Source of the DNA: Phycisphaerae bacterium
Lineage (GTDB): Bacteria; Planctomycetota; Phycisphaerae; Phycisphaerales; SM1A02
Length of the DNA stretch: 64,000 nucleotides
NCBI GenBank assembly: GCA_002716385.1
Contig: PBAX01000023.1
Coordinates: forward strand, 62,001-126,000
Direction of reading: 5' to 3'
Shown here: positions 20,631 through 30,116 of the stretch, piece after piece
Layout: every line of letters starts with the position of its first letter
How positions within the stretch are numbered: the first letter of the stretch is position 1
Translations under genes and position numbers: made by a program
Notes under the pieces: model-generated
What the model was told of the DNA's origin: nothing
The model's database searches: none
Seen by the model: the letters and a program-made list of their open reading frames with translations, nothing else

Positions 20631-23453
20631 ATGCCGTTCTTCGGCGATCACATGAGCGACCAACCACAGCAACCCGCCAAAGATCCAGCCCCAGCGGCTC
20701 CTTCCATCAATGGATGGAATGGCGCCTATGTGGACGAGCTCTACCAGCAATGGCAAGCGCAACCGGATTCCGTATCCGAACAATGGAGCTCCTTCTTCGA
20801 AGGATTCGATCTTGGCTATCGAGTTCCGACGGAAGATGGTCTGGATGACGGCGCACCGGTCAATCAGGTCCAGCTGGCCATCGACAGGCTGATCCATCGG
20901 TATCGCGATGTCGGCCATCTGGCCGCCAATCTCGATCCACTGCAACTGCATGAACGAACCTGTCAGGATCTGGACCCCGCTTCGGTCGGTCTTGGAGAAA
21001 GCGATCTCGACAAGACCGTGCAGACCGGCGATCTTCCACTGGAGGACACGGCACGGGTACGCGACGTCATCGAGTTCCTGCAGAGGACATGGTGCGGATC
21101 ACTTGGTGCGGAGGTCTCCCACATCCGGGATGACGAACGGCGGCGATGGCTCTACCAGTACATAGAGAAGATCGGCGGCCATTCCAATACAAGCGAGGAG
21201 ATCCAGAAGCGCATTCTCAGGGAACTCCAGCAGGCCACCGGCCTGGAACGCTTCCTGATGCGACGCTACATCGGCAAGAAATGGTTCAGCCTCGAAGGCT
21301 GCGAGACGCTCATACCGATGCTGAATGAACTTCTTGTCGCAGCCTCAAATGACGATGTCAAGGAAATCGCCTTCGGCATGGCGCATCGTGGACGCATCAA
21401 TGTCCTAGTGAACATTCTCGAGAAGAGCTACGACCAGCTGTTCACGGAATTCGAGGAAGCGTGGAAAGAGGACTTCATCGGTGCCGGCGGCGATGTGAAA
21501 TACCATCGTGGCTACAGCAGCGACGTCGAGACGGATGCGGGGAAGCCACTGCATCTTTCCATGTCATCGAATCCCTCCCATCTGGAGTGGGGACATCCTG
21601 TCGTGATCGGACGAGCGCGTGCCAAGCAACGGCTCCGTGGTGATTCGAAACGAACCAGCAGCGTGCCGGTGCTCATTCACGGGGACTCCTCCCTTCCCGG
21701 ACAGGGCATCACCCAGGAACTGACCAATCTCGCCAGACTCAAGGGCTATCGAGTCGGCGGCTCCATCCATCTGGTCATCAACAACCAGATCGGCTTCACG
21801 CTCGAACATGAGCAGGCCTTCAGCGGCATCTACTGCACCGATTTCATGCGGGGCATGGACATCCCGGTCTTCCATGTGAATTCCAGGGATCCCGAGATGG
21901 CTATCGCCGTCATGCTGATGGCCTACGAATATCGAAAGACCTTCCAGGAGGATGTCGTCATCGATCTCTGGGGCTTCCGGAAATTCGGGCACAACGAGAC
22001 GGACGAACCGTCCTTCACCAATCCCATCATGGCCGAAGCCATCAAGCGGACACCATCGATTCTCGACATCTATGCCAAGACACTCACGAAAGCAGGGGTC
22101 GTCGGAAGCGAGGAATCCGATCAGACCACGCAACGTCTGATGGAGTTGATGGACGAAGCCCAGCAAAGAATCAAGCAGCAACCGGTTCGGCCGACCCCGA
22201 TGGCCATGGACGATCATTCGACATGGGCCGGCTTCTCGCTCGACTATGACCACGAACCGGTGCCGACATCCGTTCCCAGAACGCGTCTCCAGCAGATCTG
22301 CGAAGCGCTTGGCAAGGTACCGGAAGGATTCTCGCTGCATCGAAAGCTCGAGCGGATTCTCGAGAATCGGAGCAAGGCCATTGCCGACGATCTGCCGCTG
22401 GACTGGGCGATGGGCGAACTACTCGCACTGGGCTCGCTTCTGGGCGAAGGCGATGACATCCGCTTCACTGGAGAGGACTGCCAGCGAGGCACGTTCAGCC
22501 ACCGTCATGCGGTCCTGTTCGACGGCAAGACGGGCGAACCGTGGGTTTCGCTGAACCATCTCGGCGATCAGCAGGGCCAGTTGTGCATCTACAACTCGCC
22601 GGTCACCGAAGGCGGCTGCATTGGATTCGAATACGGCTACTCGCTCGGCGATCCCAACATGCTGATCATCTGGGAAGCCCAGTTCGGCGACTTCGCGAAT
22701 GCCGGTCAGGTCTACTTCGATCAGTTCATAGCGTCAGCCCAGAAGAAATGGGGACGAAGCAGCGGGCTTGTCTGCCTGCTTCCTCACGGCTATGAAGGCA
22801 TGGGACCGGAACACTCCTCAGCCAGAATCGAACGATTCCTCCAACTCTGCGCCGACGAGAACATGGAAGTCGTCAATCCGACGACGCCGGCTCAGATGTT
22901 CCACCTTCTAAGAAGACAGATGCTGCGGAGCTTCCGCAAGCCGCTGATAGTCTTCACGCCCAAGAGTCTGCTCAGACACCCGATGGCCACATCCAGCGTG
23001 TCAGATCTGGTTGATCGTGGATTCCATCGAATCATCGACGAGACCGATCTCGAAGGCGTCACTCCATCAGAGGCGACATCCGTATTGCTCTGCAGCGGCA
23101 AGATCTATTACGACCTCATCAAGCATCGCGAGGAAACCGAGCAATCCGGTTGCCCGATCGTCCGTATCGAACAGCTATACCCGTTCCCTGAACCGGAGGT
23201 CAAGGCACTCTTCGATCGGTATCCAAAGGCCAGCTTCTCATGGGTTCAGGAAGAACCACAGAACAACGGCGCCTGGTGGTTCGTCTACGACTGGTTCCAG
23301 CAGAAGTTCGATCGACCACTCCAGTACATCGGTCGACCGGCCAACGACTCCCCTGCCGTTGGCTCTTCGGGTGTACATCGTGAAGAGCAGGATGCCATTC
23401 TGGCGCGGGCGTTCCGTGCCGGCGCAACCAAGCCCGTGTCCGCGAAGCGTTGA
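20631..23453 (+). CDS. sucA: 2-oxoglutarate dehydrogenase E1 component
   Basis: Protein of 940 residues from ATG 20631, the expected length. It is the thiamine-diphosphate decarboxylase of the TCA-cycle 2-oxoglutarate dehydrogenase complex. The N-terminal E1o segment AYVDELYQQWQAQPDSVSEQW is typical. Downstream are MAHRGRINVL (about residue 250), FRKFGHNETDEPSFTNP (about 450) and the C-terminal transketolase-like region with HGYEGMGPEHSSAR. AAGGAGG lies 15 bases before ATG 20631, a long spacing; ATG 20652 (MSDQ...) is an alternative. The ORF-track start (20397) lies inside priA and is not credible. sucB follows after 24 bases. Confidence 0.96.
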   Translation: MPFFGDHMSDQPQQPAKDPAPAAPSINGWNGAYVDELYQQWQAQPDSVSEQWSSFFEGFDLGYRVPTEDGLDDGAPVNQVQLAIDRLIHRYRDVGHLAANLDPLQLHERTCQDLDPASVGLGESDLDKTVQTGDLPLEDTARVRDVIEFLQRTWCGSLGAEVSHIRDDERRRWLYQYIEKIGGHSNTSEEIQKRILRELQQATGLERFLMRRYIGKKWFSLEGCETLIPMLNELLVAASNDDVKEIAFGMAHRGRINVLVNILEKSYDQLFTEFEEAWKEDFIGAGGDVKYHRGYSSDVETDAGKPLHLSMSSNPSHLEWGHPVVIGRARAKQRLRGDSKRTSSVPVLIHGDSSLPGQGITQELTNLARLKGYRVGGSIHLVINNQIGFTLEHEQAFSGIYCTDFMRGMDIPVFHVNSRDPEMAIAVMLMAYEYRKTFQEDVVIDLWGFRKFGHNETDEPSFTNPIMAEAIKRTPSILDIYAKTLTKAGVVGSEESDQTTQRLMELMDEAQQRIKQQPVRPTPMAMDDHSTWAGFSLDYDHEPVPTSVPRTRLQQICEALGKVPEGFSLHRKLERILENRSKAIADDLPLDWAMGELLALGSLLGEGDDIRFTGEDCQRGTFSHRHAVLFDGKTGEPWVSLNHLGDQQGQLCIYNSPVTEGGCIGFEYGYSLGDPNMLIIWEAQFGDFANAGQVYFDQFIASAQKKWGRSSGLVCLLPHGYEGMGPEHSSARIERFLQLCADENMEVVNPTTPAQMFHLLRRQMLRSFRKPLIVFTPKSLLRHPMATSSVSDLVDRGFHRIIDETDLEGVTPSEATSVLLCSGKIYYDLIKHREETEQSGCPIVRIEQLYPFPEPEVKALFDRYPKASFSWVQEEPQNNGAWWFVYDWFQQKFDRPLQYIGRPANDSPAVGSSGVHREEQDAILARAFRAGATKPVSAKR

Positions 23454-23477
23454 CTCAAGATCCAGGAGCAATGATCC

Positions 23478-24752
23478 ATGCCTGTTGAGATCGTCATTCC
23501 GAGCCTGGGAGAATCCATCACCGAAATCCGTCTTGGCCAATGGCTCAAGCAGGATGGCGACTGGGTCAACCAGGACGAGTCTTTGGTTGAAATCGAGTCG
23601 GACAAGGTCACTCAGGAACTTCCGGCCCCCGCATCCGGCGCATTGAAGATCACGGAAGTCGAGGGTGCCGATCTACCGATCGGTGCCACAATCGGATCAA
23701 TAGACACTGAAGCCGCCAAACCGGCGACTTCCGAACCGGCCGCCCCTTCCCAGCCCGAGGCGTCGGCGACAACCGAAAGCCCAGCACAACCCGCGGCGCC
23801 CATTGCACCGCAGGCGACTCGTGTGGAAATCGCGACGGAATCCGCCGCTGCATCCGCTCCCGTGCGAGCCACATCGATGGCGAAGAAGATCGCCGAGGAG
23901 CGAGGCGTTCCGCTGACCAACATCCATGGCTCGGGAACGCAGGGCCGGATCATGAAAGCCGATGTCCTTTCCGCCCCCACCGGCGGTGGATCATCGATTC
24001 AATCGTCAGGCCCAAACTCGCAGCCACTGGCCATCGATGGCGAGCGTGGCGTGCGTCGCAAGCGATTGAGCAAACTTCGAATGCGAATCGCCGAACGACT
24101 GGTCGCCGCCCAGCACAACGCGGCCATGCTCACAACCTTCAATGAAGCGGACATGTCAGCCGTGATCGCCATGCGATCCCTCCACAAGGAGGAGTTCAAC
24201 GATCAGCATGGTGTGAAGCTCGGCTTCATGTCCTTCTTCGCCCGTGCCTGCGTCAGCGCCCTGAAGCAGGTGCCCGCGATCAACGCCTTCATCGATGGCG
24301 ACGAACTCGAGTACCACGACTACGTCGATCTCTCCGTCGCCGTTGGAACCGATCGTGGTCTGGTGGTACCGGTCATACGGGATGCCAACAGGAAGTCCTT
24401 CGCCCAGATCGAGGGTGACATCGCGTCGCTTGCTGATCGTGCCCGCAAGGGCCAGTTGTCCGTCGAGGACATGACTGGCGGCACCTTCACGATCAGCAAT
24501 GGCGGCGTCTATGGATCCATGATGTCGACACCGATCCTGAACCCACCGCAATCCGGAATCCTCGGCCTCCATCGAATCCAGAAGCGGCCGATGGAGGATC
24601 CCGACAACCCCGGCCAGATCGTTCTCAGACCGATGATGTATCTGGCCCTCAGCTACGACCATCGAGTCGTGGATGGCAGCGAAGCCGTCGGCTTCCTCGT
24701 GCATGTGAAGAACTGCATCGAGGATCCGGAACGTCTGCTGCTGGGACTCTGA
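23478..24752 (+). CDS. sucB: 2-oxoglutarate dehydrogenase E2, dihydrolipoyl succinyltransferase
   Basis: Protein of 424 residues, standard for the family, with an AGGAG site before ATG 23478. There is one N-terminal lipoyl domain with the lipoylated lysine in ESDKVTQE (Lys43). An Ala/Pro-rich linker follows, then an E3-binding domain ([21 protein letters not shown]). The C-terminal catalytic domain ends with [12 protein letters not shown], carrying His395 and Asp399. It forms the complex core and passes succinyl to CoA. It is co-directional with sucA. The E3 (lpd) gene is not in the window. The succinyl assignment rests on the sequence and the sucA neighbour. Confidence 0.96.
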   Translation: MPVEIVIPSLGESITEIRLGQWLKQDGDWVNQDESLVEIESDKVTQELPAPASGALKITEVEGADLPIGATIGSIDTEAAKPATSEPAAPSQPEASATTESPAQPAAPIAPQATRVEIATESAAASAPVRATSMAKKIAEERGVPLTNIHGSGTQGRIMKADVLSAPTGGGSSIQSSGPNSQPLAIDGERGVRRKRLSKLRMRIAERLVAAQHNAAMLTTFNEADMSAVIAMRSLHKEEFNDQHGVKLGFMSFFARACVSALKQVPAINAFIDGDELEYHDYVDLSVAVGTDRGLVVPVIRDANRKSFAQIEGDIASLADRARKGQLSVEDMTGGTFTISNGGVYGSMMSTPILNPPQSGILGLHRIQKRPMEDPDNPGQIVLRPMMYLALSYDHRVVDGSEAVGFLVHVKNCIEDPERLLLGL

Positions 24753-24757
24753 TCCAG

Positions 24758-25702
24758 GTGTCCGGAATCGAGCACGGACATGTGCCAGTTCTTCTCGATG
24801 AGATAATGGAAGCCCTGTCGCCCGGACCAGGCGATGTGGTCCTCGACTGCACCCTTGGTCGAGGCGGACACGCGTTGGCGATGGGAGGAAGGATCGGACA
24901 AGACGGACTGCTCATCGGCGTCGACCGTGATGCCGACAATCTGGCCTATGCCGGCAAGCGTCTCGAGGAAGAAGGCGTCCCGCATCTCACGATTCACGAC
25001 TCCTTCGTCTCCATCACCCGTCATCTAGCGAAACTCGAAAGATCGGTCGATGTGGTACTGGCGGATCTGGGCGTCTCGTCAAACCAACTCGACACCCCCG
25101 CTCGTGGATTCGGCTTTCAGGAAGACGCGCCGCTGGACATGCGACTTGATCACTCCGGCGACACCGAGGATGTCCGGGGGCTGTTGGCTCGTATCGGAGA
25201 AAGCGAACTGGCCCAGCTGATCCGGACCTTCGGAGAAGATCCCTATGCAACGACGATCGCTCGCAAAATCGTGAATGCCAGAGAAGATGGACCCATCACG
25301 ACAACTCGCCAGCTGGCCGATCTGGTCAAAGCCGCCTACGGAGCCAAGGCTCATGCTTCCAGAGTCCATCCGGCCACCCGCACCTTCATGGCACTCCGAA
25401 TCGCCATCAATGAGGAAATCCCATCTCTGGAGATACTCCTGGACCTGATCAGTCGCGGATGTGAAACCGCCTCAGCCGGTGGCTGGATCAACGAAAACGC
25501 CAGAATCGGCATCATCTCCTTCCACAGTCTGGAGGATCGACCGGTCAAGCAGGCCTTCTCCCGTTGGCAGAAACAGGGGCTGGTAGCGGGTTTAACGAGT
25601 GGAGTTGTCCGGCCTGGGGAGGCTGAAATTCAGGCCAATCCCAGAAGCCGCTCGGCAAAGTTCAGAGCGGTTCAGGTTACAGGGCCCAATAGGCCGAAAT
25701 AA
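24758..25702 (+). CDS. rsmH: 16S rRNA (cytosine-1402 N4)-methyltransferase
   Basis: Protein of 314 residues with a GTG start 5 bases after the sucB stop, indicating coupling. The SAM-binding motif is VVLDCTLGRGGHALAM. Further signatures are VLADLGVSSNQLD, RGFGFQEDAPLDMR and ISFHSLEDRPVKQAF near the end. RsmH methylates C1402 of 16S rRNA and usually opens the dcw cell-division cluster behind mraZ. Here mraZ is absent and sucB occupies that place, but division-type genes follow. Confidence 0.97.
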   Translation: MSGIEHGHVPVLLDEIMEALSPGPGDVVLDCTLGRGGHALAMGGRIGQDGLLIGVDRDADNLAYAGKRLEEEGVPHLTIHDSFVSITRHLAKLERSVDVVLADLGVSSNQLDTPARGFGFQEDAPLDMRLDHSGDTEDVRGLLARIGESELAQLIRTFGEDPYATTIARKIVNAREDGPITTTRQLADLVKAAYGAKAHASRVHPATRTFMALRIAINEEIPSLEILLDLISRGCETASAGGWINENARIGIISFHSLEDRPVKQAFSRWQKQGLVAGLTSGVVRPGEAEIQANPRSRSAKFRAVQVTGPNRPK

Positions 25703-25819
25703 AGGGATAGGAAATGCCATCGACGTGGCCCCGCTCATCGCATGGAAGCGATGCCGGGACGACCAGGCACAGGAATCACCGGATATTGGATGTCCGGACA
25801 CGCATGGACGCGGGAGTCA

Positions 25820-26512
25820 ATGACTCGAGAGAACAAGCTGGCTTTGATTGTCGGGTTCGGGCTGGTGCTCTTCATGGGCATTCTGGTCTCCGATCACCTC
25901 TCGACTGCTCGTAGGGAAGCCTCCGCCTCTCTCCATATGAATGCCGGTATCAGTCAGAAGTCCGTGATTCCAGGTCAGGGATGGCTGGTCTACGGCATGG
26001 CTCAGGAACCTGCCGTCATCGAGCCGGTTACAACCATGGAGCAAGCGGTCACAACGCCTCCCATCAGCAAAGACACGATTCCAATCGCCGATCCCGCCGA
26101 ACACTCCCCGCATCATGTGGTAAGTGCGGGCGACACATTGCAGTCGATCTGCAAGCGACACTACGGGAATGCCACGCTCTACATCGCACTGGCACGTTAC
26201 AACCGCATTCCGGATCCGAACCGTCTGGCCCTTCGAACCCGGCTGCTGCTGCCCAGCGCGGAGATGCTGATCAATTCGACTGCCCCTGCAATTGTCGAAG
26301 AAACGGAGCCGATCGCAAGAACCGTCCCGAACGAGGATCTGGGAATGGGCGCCTATACGGTTCAGGCGGGTGACACGCTTTCCGAACTGGCTCAGAAGCT
26401 TCTCGGGTCCGCCAGAGAAACCGATCGGCTCTATGAACTCAATCGTGATGTGCTTAGGGATCAGAATGATCTGCGGGTCGGCGCCTCACTCCGCTACCCG
26501 CTTACCAACTGA
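25820..26512 (+). CDS. Membrane-anchored protein with two LysM domains
   Basis: Protein of 230 residues. ATG 25820 was chosen because GGGAG precedes it and it begins with a short positive segment and a membrane helix (residues about 7-24, LALIVGFGLVLFMGILV). LysM domain 1 spans about 99-146 (VVSAGDTLQSICKRHYGN) and LysM domain 2 about 179-227 (YTVQAGDTLSELAQKLLG). LysM domains bind N-acetylglucosamine in peptidoglycan. Its place between rsmH and the ftsL/ftsI-like genes suggests a periplasmic wall-binding role in division or elongation. That role is inferred from position only. Confidence 0.88.
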   Translation: MTRENKLALIVGFGLVLFMGILVSDHLSTARREASASLHMNAGISQKSVIPGQGWLVYGMAQEPAVIEPVTTMEQAVTTPPISKDTIPIADPAEHSPHHVVSAGDTLQSICKRHYGNATLYIALARYNRIPDPNRLALRTRLLLPSAEMLINSTAPAIVEETEPIARTVPNEDLGMGAYTVQAGDTLSELAQKLLGSARETDRLYELNRDVLRDQNDLRVGASLRYPLTN

Positions 26513-26524
26513 GGCTCGCGATCG

Positions 26525-26791
26525 ATGACTGCCAAGATCATGTTGATAGTGCTGGGGCTCGGAGTGACCGCCATGGCGTTGCTCTCCCAGCGACAACAGC
26601 GAATCGACACGGCCTACGAAATAACGAGAATCCATTCCAGATGCGACGATATCCGAACCTCACTTTGGGATGTTAGGCGTGCCATCGCACAGGAAATCGT
26701 TCAGTTGAAGCCGGAGACGCCGATGGACACCCTCAACAGGCCCGAGGTCGTGCATCATCGGTCGGATGAGGACAGCGTCAATGGCGGGTAG
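26525..26791 (+). CDS. Small bitopic membrane protein, FtsL-like by position and shape
   Basis: Protein of 88 residues with one N-terminal membrane helix (IMLIVLGLGVTAMALL) followed by a predicted helical, charged segment (ITRIHSRCDDIRTSLWDVRRAIAQEIVQL) that could form a coiled coil. This is the architecture of FtsL. It sits between rsmH and the division transpeptidase, where ftsL lies in most dcw clusters, and overlaps the transpeptidase start by 11 bases. FtsL is poorly conserved in sequence, so the call rests on topology and synteny. Confidence 0.55.
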   Translation: MTAKIMLIVLGLGVTAMALLSQRQQRIDTAYEITRIHSRCDDIRTSLWDVRRAIAQEIVQLKPETPMDTLNRPEVVHHRSDEDSVNGG

Positions 26792-28556
26792 CTCGCACGC
26801 CGACATCACCAACATTCAGCAGAGACAGTCGCGCCGCATAGCCTTCTGGGCGATCGGATGCAGCATCATCGCCTGCGTGGCGATGCTCGGAATCAGCCTG
26901 CGAGTTCTGCAACTCAAGGTGGCACCAGACAGCCGACTCCAAGCCATCATGGGGGATCCCATCTCGACCCGACCCAGCGTCGGGAGACGTGGAGATCTGA
27001 TCGATCGTCGTGGGAGACTGCTGGCCACGTCCACCATAGGCTGGCGACTCTTCATTGATCCCACTCTGGTCGATGATCTGGGAACCATAAGCGTTGAACT
27101 TCAGGACCTGATCGGACTCGATGCGATCGAGACCGATCGAAAACTCAATCGAAGGCTGCACTCGAGATTCGTTCCCGTCAGCAACATCCTGGAGGACTGG
27201 CAGGTCGACCGGATCAACTCGGCGGATCTGCGGGGAATCGGACTGGAACGAAGGCTGGTTCGCTCCTATCCACAGGGAAGCACCGCCGCCCGACTCGTTG
27301 GGACAGTGGGATTCGATCATCAGGGACTCGGTGGACTTGAACATGCACTTGAAGATCAGCTGCTCGGTCAGGGTGGGAAACTTCGCTATCTGAGAGATGT
27401 CCGGAATCGGCCGATGTGGGTCGCTTCCGATGGCTATGAACCTCATGTGGATGGCGAACCGGTTCGACTCACCATCGATCTGGCCATCCAGAGGTACCTC
27501 GAGGAAAGACTTCAGGAAGCGGTCGACGACTGCAACGCCGGAGGCGGTCGAGCGATTGTCATCGATCCCCAAAGCGGGGAGATACTTGCACTCTCGGACA
27601 TCATCAACAAACGTGAGGGCTGGCCGGGGCAACCGGAAGATCCATTGCGTGAGAAACATGAAAGACTGGGCCGCAATCGATGTGTGACCGATCCCTACGA
27701 ACCGGGATCGACCTTCAAACCATTCGTCTGGGCCGTGGCCACGGAATCCGGTGCCGCCGATGCCTTGGAAGTGCTGCCCACACCCGCTGCCACGCCATAC
27801 AGGACCAGCACCGGTCGCAGAATCCGGGATGTGCACTACTACGGTCCGGTCACATGGCGACGGGTGCTCGTGAAATCCCTCAACAGTGGGATGGCCATCG
27901 TCGCCGAGCGGATCTCCGAGGAGGCGATGCAGGGATGCGTTGAACGATTCGGATTCGGACAGCGAACCGGATGTGGAATCGCAGGCGAGACGGCCGGACT
28001 GGTCACACCTTCAAAGTCATGGAGCAGCTACACGCAGGTGAGCGTGTCCATGGGACACGAGATCGCCGTCACTCCACTGCAGATGGTCCGTGGATTCGCC
28101 GCCTTTGCCCGTGACGGCTCGCTACCGTCACTTTGTCTCGTGTCAGAAGACGAGTCGACTCTGATCCGACAACAGGCGATCTCGGCCGATATGGCTCGAG
28201 AGGTGCGTGAGATCCTTGAAGAAGTCATGACGGATGGAACCGGACGCAAGTCGCAATCCGAGCAATACAGGCTCTTCGGCAAGTCGGGGACCGCCCAACT
28301 TCCCAAGAGCGAAGGCGGCGGCTATCACCAGGACCGCTACATATCGAGCTTCATCGCGGGCGCACCGTTCGACACGCCCGAGGTCGTCGTCCTCTGCGTC
28401 ATCGATGACCCGGATCGTTCGCTCGGCGCATGGTATGGCGGACGTGTCGCCGGCCCCGTCACCAGAGACGTCATTGACTTCTCACTTGAGTACATGGGCG
28501 TTCCTTCAGACAAGTTGCCCCAAGACGCATCTCTGAGCGACCGTCGAACGAACTGA
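26781..28556 (+). CDS. ftsI: Peptidoglycan D,D-transpeptidase FtsI/PBP2-like
   Basis: Protein of 591 residues from ATG 26781 with one N-terminal membrane helix (IAFWAIGCSIIACVAMLGI). The dimerisation domain includes RRGDLIDRRGRLLA. The penicillin-binding domain has all three motifs: STFK with nucleophile Ser310 and Lys313, SLN at 366-368, and KSGT at 501-504. It crosslinks septal peptidoglycan, and the intact motifs argue that this planctomycete makes peptidoglycan. The gene overlaps the FtsL-like gene and ends 2 bases from a convergent gene, so the usual mur/fts continuation of the dcw cluster is missing here. Confidence 0.93.
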   Translation: MAGSSHADITNIQQRQSRRIAFWAIGCSIIACVAMLGISLRVLQLKVAPDSRLQAIMGDPISTRPSVGRRGDLIDRRGRLLATSTIGWRLFIDPTLVDDLGTISVELQDLIGLDAIETDRKLNRRLHSRFVPVSNILEDWQVDRINSADLRGIGLERRLVRSYPQGSTAARLVGTVGFDHQGLGGLEHALEDQLLGQGGKLRYLRDVRNRPMWVASDGYEPHVDGEPVRLTIDLAIQRYLEERLQEAVDDCNAGGGRAIVIDPQSGEILALSDIINKREGWPGQPEDPLREKHERLGRNRCVTDPYEPGSTFKPFVWAVATESGAADALEVLPTPAATPYRTSTGRRIRDVHYYGPVTWRRVLVKSLNSGMAIVAERISEEAMQGCVERFGFGQRTGCGIAGETAGLVTPSKSWSSYTQVSVSMGHEIAVTPLQMVRGFAAFARDGSLPSLCLVSEDESTLIRQQAISADMAREVREILEEVMTDGTGRKSQSEQYRLFGKSGTAQLPKSEGGGYHQDRYISSFIAGAPFDTPEVVVLCVIDDPDRSLGAWYGGRVAGPVTRDVIDFSLEYMGVPSDKLPQDASLSDRRTN

Positions 28557-28558
28557 TT

Positions 28559-29953
28559 TCAAGCCACTCGGCGATCGAGCCCGTACCGCTTCATCTTCTT
28601 GTAGAGCGTCGTGCGATTGATGTCTAACGAAGTCGCCGTCTCCTGACGATTCCAGTTGTTGGCGTCCAACGCACCAAGAATGATGCGTCGCTCGGGAACT
28701 TCAAGCGCCTCGCGCAGTGTCAACCCGGGATCGACAGACGAATCCGTCTCGATAGAACCGATGGTCGTGGCTGCACGTGATCGCCCAAGATCGGATGGAA
28801 GATCTGCCTCGCCGATCACCACGCCCTTGGCCAGGACAACCGCCCTCTCCATGACGTTTTCAAGTTCACGTACATTGCCGGGCCAATCGTGGTCCCGAAG
28901 TCTGGAAGCCGCGACCTCGTCGATGCCGATCAGACGTCGCCCCAGCGACTCGGCCTTCTGTGCCAGAAAATGCTCGGCCAGAGGAATCACGTCTTCGACA
29001 CGATCTCGAAGTGAAGGAAGGCTGATGTCTATCACCTTGATTCGATAGTAAAGATCCTGCCGGAACGTACCCTCTGCCACCAGTTGTTCAAGTGGCTGAT
29101 TGGTGGCCAGAATCACTCTGGCATCGACTTCGATAGGCGTGTTGGAACCGACCGGCTCGACGACACGTTCCTGCAGAACTCGCAGCAGCTTCAATTGCAT
29201 CGATGGCGGCGCCGAATTGATCTCATCAAGGAAGATAGTCCCGCCGCAGGCTGCCTGGAACTTTCCTTGCTTGTCCGCATGAGCCCCTGTGAAGGCACCC
29301 TTGACATGGCCGAACAATTCGGATTCCAGAAGCGTTTCCGGAATGGAACCGCATGAAATCTCTACGAATGGGGCATCGCTTCGTGGGGACTGCTCGTGAA
29401 TGGCGCGGGCAATCATGCTCTTGCCGGTGCCCGACTCACCATTCATGAGGACCGTAGTCGGCGCCGCCGCCACGGACCGAGCCACCTCGAACACATGATG
29501 CATTCTGGGATCGCTTCCGACCATGGCGCCATAGTCGCCATCACCTTCTGCTTCAGGTCGAACCAACAGCTGGCTTCGTGTCAATGCCCGATCAACCGCC
29601 TCGCAAAGACGAGCCGTCGTCACCGGTCTGACAAGATAATCAGAAGCGCCTCGTCTCATCACGCCAACAGCGTCCTCGACGGTACCGAAGGAGGCCAGAA
29701 CAATCGGTACGACACCACTGCATCGCTGAGAGATATCCAGAACCTGCTGGCCATACTCGGCAATACCACCCAGCAGGATGACTCCGGGATTCTGCCCCTT
29801 GGATCGGAGTGATCGGATCTCATTGATGGGATCAATCGAATCACCGGGTATCGCGGGGTACCCTTCCGCCTGTAAACGGGTGCAGGTTGCCTGAGCAACT
29901 GATGGATCTGAATCCAAGACCAGTATTACCAACGATTTGTCTACGGCATTCAT
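28559..29953 (-). CDS. Sigma-54-dependent NtrC-family activator with degenerate receiver domain
   Basis: Protein of 464 residues. ATG 29953 is chosen because GGGAGG lies 8 bases upstream; the two preceding codons of the ORF track are TTG. Residues 1-125 form a receiver-like domain. It keeps the acidic pair (LDSD, Asp14 and Asp16), but the phosphoacceptor position reads LLGGIAEYG (Gly62) and the conserved Lys is Arg109. The AAA+ domain has Walker A GESGTGKS, the sigma-54 contact GAFTGA and Walker B GGTIFLDEI. A Fis-type helix-turn-helix ends the protein (NRQETATSLDINRTTLYKKM). It should activate sigma-54 promoters, but probably not through canonical phosphorylation. No paired kinase is adjacent. 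Confidence 0.92.
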   Translation of the reverse strand: MNAVDKSLVILVLDSDPSVAQATCTRLQAEGYPAIPGDSIDPINEIRSLRSKGQNPGVILLGGIAEYGQQVLDISQRCSGVVPIVLASFGTVEDAVGVMRRGASDYLVRPVTTARLCEAVDRALTRSQLLVRPEAEGDGDYGAMVGSDPRMHHVFEVARSVAAAPTTVLMNGESGTGKSMIARAIHEQSPRSDAPFVEISCGSIPETLLESELFGHVKGAFTGAHADKQGKFQAACGGTIFLDEINSAPPSMQLKLLRVLQERVVEPVGSNTPIEVDARVILATNQPLEQLVAEGTFRQDLYYRIKVIDISLPSLRDRVEDVIPLAEHFLAQKAESLGRRLIGIDEVAASRLRDHDWPGNVRELENVMERAVVLAKGVVIGEADLPSDLGRSRAATTIGSIETDSSVDPGLTLREALEVPERRIILGALDANNWNRQETATSLDINRTTLYKKMKRYGLDRRVA

Positions 29954-30083
29954 CAACAAGGCCTCCCATGGACAATCCCGGTGACTCCCCTCCGGGCACC
30001 GGGAAGGCCCGTGAGGTGCGGAATCGACACTTCTACGAACACGCTCAACTCAATGTTGCGTCAGGACAACAAATTCTTCTGAT

Positions 30084-30111
30084 TTGCCCTCACAAACGGA
30101 ACTGTTGTTAT
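30084..30111 (+). promoter_or_regulatory. Putative sigma-70-type promoter for the small RNA
   Basis: TTGCCC (30084-30089) and TGTTAT (30106-30111) each match four of six consensus positions, with a 16-base spacer. They would start transcription near 30117-30118, at the first base of the long-range helix. The match is modest and is supported mainly by its position relative to the terminator. Confidence 0.35.
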
Positions 30112-30116
30112 TACAG

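Noticed and set aside
21564-22340. Minus-strand ORF of 258 residues opposite sucA
   Set aside because: Antisense shadow in a highly conserved gene with GC-rich codons; no motif.
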